From Martelella mediterranea (lineage in GTDB: Bacteria; Pseudomonadota; Alphaproteobacteria; Rhizobiales; Rhizobiaceae): 64,000 bases of DNA. Where the stretch lies: positions 58,930 through 122,929 of the forward strand of contig NZ_SMAR01000010.1 of NCBI RefSeq assembly GCF_004342225.1, given 5' to 3'. The translations under genes and the position numbers were made by a program. The number at the start of each line of letters is the position of its first letter. Positions within the stretch are counted from its first letter, which is position 1. Positions 58,761 to 64,000 of this stretch are shown here, in pieces. The notes beneath the pieces were generated by a model. That model was not told the origin of the DNA, ran no database searches, and saw nothing but the letters and a program-made list of their open reading frames with translations.

Positions 58761-60437
58761 ATGAGCGACAATCCAAGACATAATGCGCGCGAAATCCACG
58801 CCCCGACCGGCACGGAGCTAAATGCCAAAAGCTGGCTCACTGAAGCGCCGCTGCGCATGATGATGAACAATCTCGATCCTGATGTGGCCGAGCGCCCGCA
58901 TGAACTGGTCGTTTATGGTGGCATCGGCCGTGCTGCGCGAACATGGGATGATTTCGACCGGATCGTCGAAACGCTGAAGACACTGGAAGACAATGAAACC
59001 CTTCTGGTGCAATCCGGAAAGCCTGTGGGCGTTTTTCAGACCCACGCGGATGCACCGCGTGTGCTGATCGCCAACTCCAACATCGTGCCGCACTGGGCCA
59101 ACTGGGACCACTTCCACGAGCTCGATAAGAAAGGGCTGATGATGTACGGCCAGATGACGGCCGGATCATGGATCTATATCGGTGCACAGGGCATTGTTCA
59201 GGGCACCTATGAAACCTTCGTGGAAGCCGGTCGTCAGCACTATAACGGCGACCTTTCCGGAAAGTGGATCCTCACCGGCGGTCTGGGTGGCATGGGGGGC
59301 GCGCAGCCGCTTGCCGCTGTTATGGCAGGCGCGTGCTGCCTTGCTGTTGAATGCGATCCATCCCGCATCGATTTCCGTCTGCGGACCGGTTATGTCGATG
59401 AAAAGGCCGAGACGCTGGACGAAGCCCTTAAAATGATCGACGCATGGACAAAGGCGGGTGAAGCAAAATCTGTGGCACTTCTGGGCAACACAGCCGAGGT
59501 GCTGCCGGAACTTGTCAAGCGCGGCGTGCGCCCCGACATTGTCACCGATCAGACTTCCGCGCATGATCCAGTCAACGGTTATCTGCCCGCGGGCTGGAGC
59601 CTCGGTGAATGGCGCGAAAAGGCCGAACGCGATCCGAAGGCTGTGGAAAAAGCCGCGCGCGCATCCATGCGCACGCATGTCGAGGCCATGCTGGCATTCT
59701 GGGAGATGGGGATTCCCACAGTCGATTATGGCAACAATATCCGACAGGTGGCGAAGGACGAAGGACTTGAGAATGCCTTCGATTTCCCCGGCTTTGTGCC
59801 AGCTTATATTCGTCCGCTGTTCTGCCGCGGCGTCGGGCCGTTCCGCTGGGCGGCTCTTTCCGGCGATCCGGAGGACATTTACAAGACCGACCAGAAGGTC
59901 AAGGAACTCCTGCCGGATAATATCCATCTTCACAACTGGCTCGACATGGCCAGGGAACGCATTCATTTCCAGGGGCTTCCGGCACGCATCTGCTGGGTGG
60001 GGCTTGGCGACCGGCATCGTCTCGGTCTTGCGTTCAATGAAATGGTCAGGAATGGTGAGCTAAAAGCGCCGATCGTTATTGGCCGTGATCATCTCGACTC
60101 AGGTTCTGTTGCTTCTCCGAACCGTGAGACAGAAGCCATGCAGGATGGTTCTGATGCTGTGTCTGACTGGCCGCTGCTGAATGCGCTTCTGAATACGGCC
60201 TCCGGCGCCACGTGGGTGTCTTTGCATCACGGCGGTGGTGTCGGCATGGGCTTTTCCCAGCACTCCGGCATGGTGATTTGCTGCGATGGCTCAGACGATG
60301 CTGCGCGGCGCATCGGGCGCGTGCTGTGGAATGACCCTGCAACCGGTGTCATGCGCCATGCAGACGCGGGCTATGATATCGCAATCGACTGCGCGAAAGA
60401 AAAAGGCTTGCGCCTGCCCGGAATTCTCGGCAACTGA
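58761..60437 (+). CDS. hutU: Urocanate hydratase
   Basis: NAD-dependent hydratase turning urocanate into imidazolonepropionate, 558 aa, full length. Family motifs include [38 protein letters not shown] and [20 protein letters not shown]. Last enzyme gene of the hutI-H-G-U run; a second palindromic operator follows 31 bp after its stop. Confidence 0.97.
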   Translation: MSDNPRHNAREIHAPTGTELNAKSWLTEAPLRMMMNNLDPDVAERPHELVVYGGIGRAARTWDDFDRIVETLKTLEDNETLLVQSGKPVGVFQTHADAPRVLIANSNIVPHWANWDHFHELDKKGLMMYGQMTAGSWIYIGAQGIVQGTYETFVEAGRQHYNGDLSGKWILTGGLGGMGGAQPLAAVMAGACCLAVECDPSRIDFRLRTGYVDEKAETLDEALKMIDAWTKAGEAKSVALLGNTAEVLPELVKRGVRPDIVTDQTSAHDPVNGYLPAGWSLGEWREKAERDPKAVEKAARASMRTHVEAMLAFWEMGIPTVDYGNNIRQVAKDEGLENAFDFPGFVPAYIRPLFCRGVGPFRWAALSGDPEDIYKTDQKVKELLPDNIHLHNWLDMARERIHFQGLPARICWVGLGDRHRLGLAFNEMVRNGELKAPIVIGRDHLDSGSVASPNRETEAMQDGSDAVSDWPLLNALLNTASGATWVSLHHGGGVGMGFSQHSGMVICCDGSDDAARRIGRVLWNDPATGVMRHADAGYDIAIDCAKEKGLRLPGILGN

Positions 60438-60468
60438 GCATAAAGCTATGAACCGGATGTGGATGGAA

Positions 60469-60488
60469 TATTTTGTCTAGACAAAATA
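60469..60488. promoter_or_regulatory. Candidate HutC operator before the ABC importer
   Basis: Perfect 20-bp palindrome TATTTTGTCTAGACAAAATA with core TGTCTAGACA. It fits the same TGTNTANACA form as the site at 55122. It lies 77 bp before the binding-protein gene, so it probably controls the importer-hutC operon. Confidence 0.72.
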
Positions 60489-60565
60489 ATCCATCGCTGA
60501 CTAGTATGCTCAACGGAATAGCAAATTTCTAATCTGCTCAAAAAATAGCAAAGAGGGGTTCCAAC

Positions 60566-61516
60566 ATGAAATTTAAATGGCTTGCAGCAACTGCAATCGC
60601 CGCCACGGCTCTGGCCACCGGCGCTCAGGCACAGGAAACCAAAGTGGCCGTCGGTCTTTCCGGCTGGACCGGTTTTGCGCCGCTGACGCTGGCCAAGGAA
60701 GCTGGCATCTTCGAAAAGAATGGTCTGGATGTCGATCTCGTCAAGATTCCGCAAGCCAGCCGCCATCTCGCACTCGCCTCCGGTGATATCCAGTGCGCCG
60801 CGACCACGGTTGAAACATGGATTGTCTGGGCTTCTGCCGGTGTGCCGACCACGCAGATCTTCCAGCTCGACAAGTCCCATGGCGCTGACGGCATGGTCGT
60901 CCGCAATGATATCGACAGCATTGCCGATCTGGAGGGCAAGACGATTGCTGCCTCTGCTCCGGGGACTTCGCCATATTTCTATCTGGCCTGGATTCTGAAG
61001 GAAAACGGCATGTCGATGGACGATGTCAAGGTCGTCAATCTCGAGCCGGGCCCGGCGGCACAGGCCTTTATTGCCGGTCAGAATGATGCGGCGATGACAT
61101 ACGAGCCTTACCTCTCGACGGTCCGCGATGCGCCGGATGCTGGCAAGATCATCGCTACAACGCTTGATTATCCGGCGGTCATGGATACGTTCGGTTGCAC
61201 GCCTGCATTTCTGGAAGAAAACCCGGATGCTGCAAAGGCACTGGCAGATTCCTATTATGAAGCGCTCGACATGATCGAAGCCGAGCCGGAAAAATCCTAT
61301 GAAATCATGGGCGCTGACGTGAACCAGTCGGCTGAAGAGTTCGCCAATTCCGCTCAGTATCTGGAATGGCAGGACCGCGAAGCTGCAACCGCTTTCTTCT
61401 CTGGCGAGTTTAATGACTTTTCCGCCGATGCAGCACAACTGCTGCAGGATGCCGGTGTAATCCGGGAAATCCCGGATCTCTCAACGCTGGCGGATCCGTC
61501 CTACATCCAGCAGTAA
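60566..61516 (+). CDS. NMT1/TauA-type ABC transporter substrate-binding protein
   Basis: Periplasmic binding protein of 316 aa with a signal peptide (MKFKWLAATAIAATALATGA, cut near QAQE). The mature N-terminus VAVGLSGWTGFAPLTLAKEA and the LASGDIQCAATTVETWI region are typical of the TauA/SsuA/NMT1 group that binds taurine, sulfonates, nitrate or pyrimidines. Position behind a HutC-like operator and before hutC suggests a histidine-related substrate such as histidine, urocanate or another imidazole. That is inference. Confidence 0.85.
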   Translation: MKFKWLAATAIAATALATGAQAQETKVAVGLSGWTGFAPLTLAKEAGIFEKNGLDVDLVKIPQASRHLALASGDIQCAATTVETWIVWASAGVPTTQIFQLDKSHGADGMVVRNDIDSIADLEGKTIAASAPGTSPYFYLAWILKENGMSMDDVKVVNLEPGPAAQAFIAGQNDAAMTYEPYLSTVRDAPDAGKIIATTLDYPAVMDTFGCTPAFLEENPDAAKALADSYYEALDMIEAEPEKSYEIMGADVNQSAEEFANSAQYLEWQDREAATAFFSGEFNDFSADAAQLLQDAGVIREIPDLSTLADPSYIQQ

Positions 61517-61529
61517 TTTCAAAGATTGC

Positions 61530-61561
61530 AAGGGCTGTCGGGAGGACTGGCAGCCCTTTTT
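61530..61561 (+). terminator. Intercistronic terminator-like hairpin after the binding-protein gene
   Basis: Stem AAGGGCTG (61530-61537) with CAGCCCTT (61551-61558) and a 13-base loop, followed by T. It probably lets only part of transcription reach the permease, ATPase and hutC genes. Confidence 0.75.
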
Positions 61562-61587
61562 GTGTTTCTGTCTCGCGTGGAATCCCA

Positions 61588-62361
61588 ATGAAACCGCTTC
61601 AGCCTATCAGCTCTAAACTCCGGATCTCGCTCGGCATCCTGTTTTTTGTCGTCTTTTTCGCCGGATGGTCATTCGCCACTTTCGGTGGCTTCGTTTCCAG
61701 AACATTTCTGGCCGACCCCATCACCATGCTTAAAGATGGCTGGTGGCTGCTTTCCGAGCGCCATTTTCTCGGCGATATCGGCATCACCGTCTGGCGCGTC
61801 GTCGGCGGCTTTGTTCTGGCCTCTCTGATTGCGGTTCCGGTTGGCATTGCAATGGGAGCCTATAAGCCGGTTGAGGCATTGTTGGAGCCGTTTGTCTCGT
61901 TTGCGCGCTATCTTCCGGCCTCTGCCTTTGTGCCGCTTCTGATCCTGTGGGCCGGCATTGGTGAAATGCAGAAGCTGCTCGTCATTTTCATTGGTGCGGT
62001 TTTCCAGATTATCCTGATGGTGGCCGTCTATGTTGCCAATACACGCCGCGATCTGGTGGAAGCCGCCTATACGCTGGGGGCCTCCGACACGGGCATCGTG
62101 CGCCGCGTTCTGCTTCCCGCCAGTGCGCCGGATATCGCAGAAACGCTGCGCCTTGTTCTCGGATGGGCATGGACTTATGTGATCGTTGCTGAACTGATCG
62201 GCGCGTCATCCGGCATTGGCTATATGATCATCAATTCGCAGGCTCTGATGGCCACCGGGCAGATTATTTTTGGCATCATTGTCATCGGTGTGATCGGCCT
62301 GATATCCGATCTCGCCTTCAAGTTTGCCAACCGCTTTCTGTTTGCCTGGAGGTTCGCATGA
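61588..62361 (+). CDS. TauC/SsuC-type ABC transporter permease
   Basis: Inner-membrane permease of 257 aa with about six helices. It carries VSFARYLPASAFVPLLILWA and the coupling loop EAAYTLGASDTGIVRRVLLP, both typical of taurine, nitrate and sulfonate permeases. The end overlaps the ATPase gene by ATGA. The substrate follows that of the binding protein and is unknown. Confidence 0.88.
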   Translation: MKPLQPISSKLRISLGILFFVVFFAGWSFATFGGFVSRTFLADPITMLKDGWWLLSERHFLGDIGITVWRVVGGFVLASLIAVPVGIAMGAYKPVEALLEPFVSFARYLPASAFVPLLILWAGIGEMQKLLVIFIGAVFQIILMVAVYVANTRRDLVEAAYTLGASDTGIVRRVLLPASAPDIAETLRLVLGWAWTYVIVAELIGASSGIGYMIINSQALMATGQIIFGIIVIGVIGLISDLAFKFANRFLFAWRFA

Positions 62362-63149
62362 GTGCCCCCGAACTTGAAATCAAGGGTGTCTCGCGGGTCT
62401 TTCCGGCGCGGCGTGGCGGAGCCCCGATTGAAGCTCTGGCCCCGACCGATCTCATCCTTGAAAAAAATGACTTTGTTACGATCCTGGGCCCATCCGGCTG
62501 CGGCAAATCCACGCTTCTGCGTATTGTCGCGGGGCTCGATACGCCGACCACCGGGTCTGTCCTGCTGGAAGGTAAATCGATCAAGGGACCGGGGGCCGAT
62601 CGCGGCATGGTGTTTCAGTCCTATACCCTGTTTCCGTGGCTGACGATCCGTGAAAATGTGGGTTTCGGCCTTCGCGAAAGGGGCATGAAAGCATCTGATA
62701 TCAAGGATGTCGTCGATCTTTATCTTGATCGTGTCGGCCTGACAGCTTTTGCTGATCACTGGCCCAAGCAGCTTTCCGGCGGCATGCAGCAGCGCACAGC
62801 GATTGCCCGTGCGCTTGCCAATGATCCGAAGATACTGCTTCTCGATGAACCCTTTGGCGCGCTTGATAACCAGACCCGCGGCCTGATGCAGGAGCTGCTT
62901 CTGGGCATCTGGGAACGCGAACGCAAGACCGTGATTTTCGTGACGCATGACATCGAAGAAGCTGTGTTCATGGCTTCGCGCGTCGTCACCATGTCGGCGC
63001 GTCCGGGCCGGATTTCATCGGTGACACCGGTCGATTTTCCGCATCCGCGTGACTATCACCTGAAAGCCGATCCGGAGTTTGCGAAGATCCGGCTGAAACT
63101 GACAGAAGAGATCCGCGCCGAAGTGGTCGCTGCGGTCAGCCGGGGGTAG
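62358..63149 (+). CDS. TauB/SsuB-type ABC transporter ATPase
   Basis: ATPase of 263 aa with Walker [15 protein letters not shown]-loop VFQSYTLFPWLTI, signature LSGGMQQRT and Walker B LLLDEPFGALD. The SGGMQQR variant is characteristic of the nitrate/taurine group. It overlaps the permease gene and is followed after ten bases by hutC. Confidence 0.9.
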   Translation: MSAPELEIKGVSRVFPARRGGAPIEALAPTDLILEKNDFVTILGPSGCGKSTLLRIVAGLDTPTTGSVLLEGKSIKGPGADRGMVFQSYTLFPWLTIRENVGFGLRERGMKASDIKDVVDLYLDRVGLTAFADHWPKQLSGGMQQRTAIARALANDPKILLLDEPFGALDNQTRGLMQELLLGIWERERKTVIFVTHDIEEAVFMASRVVTMSARPGRISSVTPVDFPHPRDYHLKADPEFAKIRLKLTEEIRAEVVAAVSRG

Positions 63150-63159
63150 GGGCTTCGCT

Positions 63160-63909
63160 TTGGGGCATAGTAAGGTCAGAAAGATCAGCAATCGCCCCGT
63201 GGCGCTGCACGCTCGCATTCAGCATGACGTGGAAAGCCGTATCGTCTCCGGCCAATGGCCGCCGGGCACCCGCATTCCCTTTGAACATGAGCTGACAACT
63301 GAGTATCAGTGTTCGCGTATGACCGTGAACAAAGCATTATCGGAGCTGGTAAAAAAAGGCCTTATCGAACGTCGTCGCAAGTCCGGTTCCTATGTCCGCC
63401 AGCCCGAAGTGTTGTCTGCCGTTCTGGATATTCACCAGCTTGAACGGGAAGTGCGGGCGCTGGGGCTGGACTATTCGTTCAGGCTGCTGAGGCGCACGGA
63501 GCGGCAGGCCACTGACGAGGACCGCCAGCGACTGGTCATCGACCAGCATGCCAGTGTTTTACATCTTGAAAGCCTTCATATTGCCGGCCAGCGGCCTTTT
63601 TGTCTGGAAGACCGGCTGATTAATCTTGATGAGGTGCCCCACGCGGCGCAGGCGGATTTTTCGGCCATCGCTCCGGGATCATGGCTGCTTGAGCAAGTGC
63701 CGTGGAGTGCTGCCGAACATCGCATCAATGCCGTTGCCGCGGACCGGCATGCAGCCGATATTCTGGATCTGAAAGAGATTGCCCCTTGCCTGGTAATCGC
63801 CCGGCGGACATGGAATGCCACCGGATCAGTGACGCAGGTGCGCCTGACATATCCCGGCGATATGCACACACTTGTTGCCCAGTTCGCGCCTGCTGGCCGA
63901 GGGGCTTAG
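63160..63909 (+). CDS. hutC: Histidine utilization repressor HutC
   Basis: GntR-family repressor of 249 aa. The N-terminal winged helix (about 12-85) includes PFEHELTTEYQCSRMTVNKA, close to known HutC proteins, and a UTRA ligand domain (about 95-240) follows. In characterised systems urocanate releases it from DNA. The start is TTG at 63160 with TAGGGG about eight bases upstream; a GTG twelve codons later would remove part of the DNA-binding region. The two TGTNTANACA palindromes in this window are its likely targets. Confidence 0.9.
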   Translation: MGHSKVRKISNRPVALHARIQHDVESRIVSGQWPPGTRIPFEHELTTEYQCSRMTVNKALSELVKKGLIERRRKSGSYVRQPEVLSAVLDIHQLEREVRALGLDYSFRLLRRTERQATDEDRQRLVIDQHASVLHLESLHIAGQRPFCLEDRLINLDEVPHAAQADFSAIAPGSWLLEQVPWSAAEHRINAVAADRHAADILDLKEIAPCLVIARRTWNATGSVTQVRLTYPGDMHTLVAQFAPAGRGA

Positions 63910-64000
63910 AGCATCGGGCGATTAGTCTGCAACGCATGCTGTTGATTTGAAGTAGTTCCAGCATTCCTGTGGTGAGAACAGTGCGCACACGTGGCCTACA

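Noticed and set aside
63905..64000. TTAGAGC at the end of hutC as a possible further copy of the repeat family
   Set aside because: Only about seven bases match and the hairpin modules are absent.
1..64000. Mobile elements, CRISPR arrays, toxin-antitoxin pairs, prophage genes, tRNA and rRNA genes
   Set aside because: I looked for transposase and integrase motifs, regularly spaced repeats and conserved RNA sequences and found none.

Overview
This window looks like the chromosome of an alphaproteobacterium of the order Rhizobiales, most likely close to Brucellaceae (Brucella/Ochrobactrum/Pseudochrobactrum-like). The grounds are gene content and order (petP-petR-kinase, gpmA-dapB, yejABEF, cmk-rpsA, purEK, a cysteine-free 41-residue L36, a DUF4167 protein, an NDUFA9-like protein next to pyrF, and a five-step hut pathway ending in formylglutamate hydrolysis). 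The genus is inferred, not shown. Genes are dense, operons are tight with many ATGA overlaps, and I see no insertion sequence, prophage, CRISPR array, tRNA or rRNA.

Layout. 1-2370 (minus): MarR regulator, OmpR-type regulator and an EnvZ-like kinase cut by the window edge. 2543-9942: metallo-beta-lactamase-fold hydrolase, cold-shock protein, gpmA, dapB, a lipid-exporter-like ABC protein, glk and mepA. 10095-15834: yejABEF peptide importer. 15922-19727: a GhrA-like dehydrogenase, two tiny membrane proteins, pncB and a GNAT acetyltransferase. 19786-24687: a promoter, a cobalamin riboswitch and a btuB-btuF-btuC-btuD B12 uptake operon. 24864-31641: lysC, ptsP, prfA-prmC and a DUF4167 protein. 31767-39455: a sodium:solute symporter, cmk, rpsA, small conserved proteins, purEK and rpmJ. 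39555-49583: a TPR protein, gshB, a ugpBAEC glycerol-phosphate importer ending in an endonuclease/phosphodiesterase-fold gene, yraN-rsmI and dnaN. 49771-53487: pyrF, an NDUFA9-like protein, a small secreted peptide, bfd-bfr and rppH. 53726-63909: a complete histidine-utilisation cluster (hutF divergent from hutI-hutH-hutG-hutU), a taurine/NMT1-type ABC importer and hutC.

How the parts work together. The hut cluster encodes every step histidine -> urocanate -> imidazolonepropionate -> formiminoglutamate -> formylglutamate -> glutamate. Two perfect palindromes share the core TGTNTANACA. One lies between hutF and hutI and the other lies in front of the ABC importer. They probably place both transcription units under HutC, which is encoded at the end of the importer operon. 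The btu operon should be shut off by B12 through the riboswitch.

Nothing here is clearly a new defence or mobile system. The items most worth a second look are: the importer of unknown substrate tied into the hut regulon; the EEP-fold protein occupying the ugpQ position; a family of intergenic repeats with full and internally deleted copies; a pair of related long palindromes beside rppH; an intrinsic terminator ending 18 bp before the lysC start codon; and several uncharacterised small proteins.
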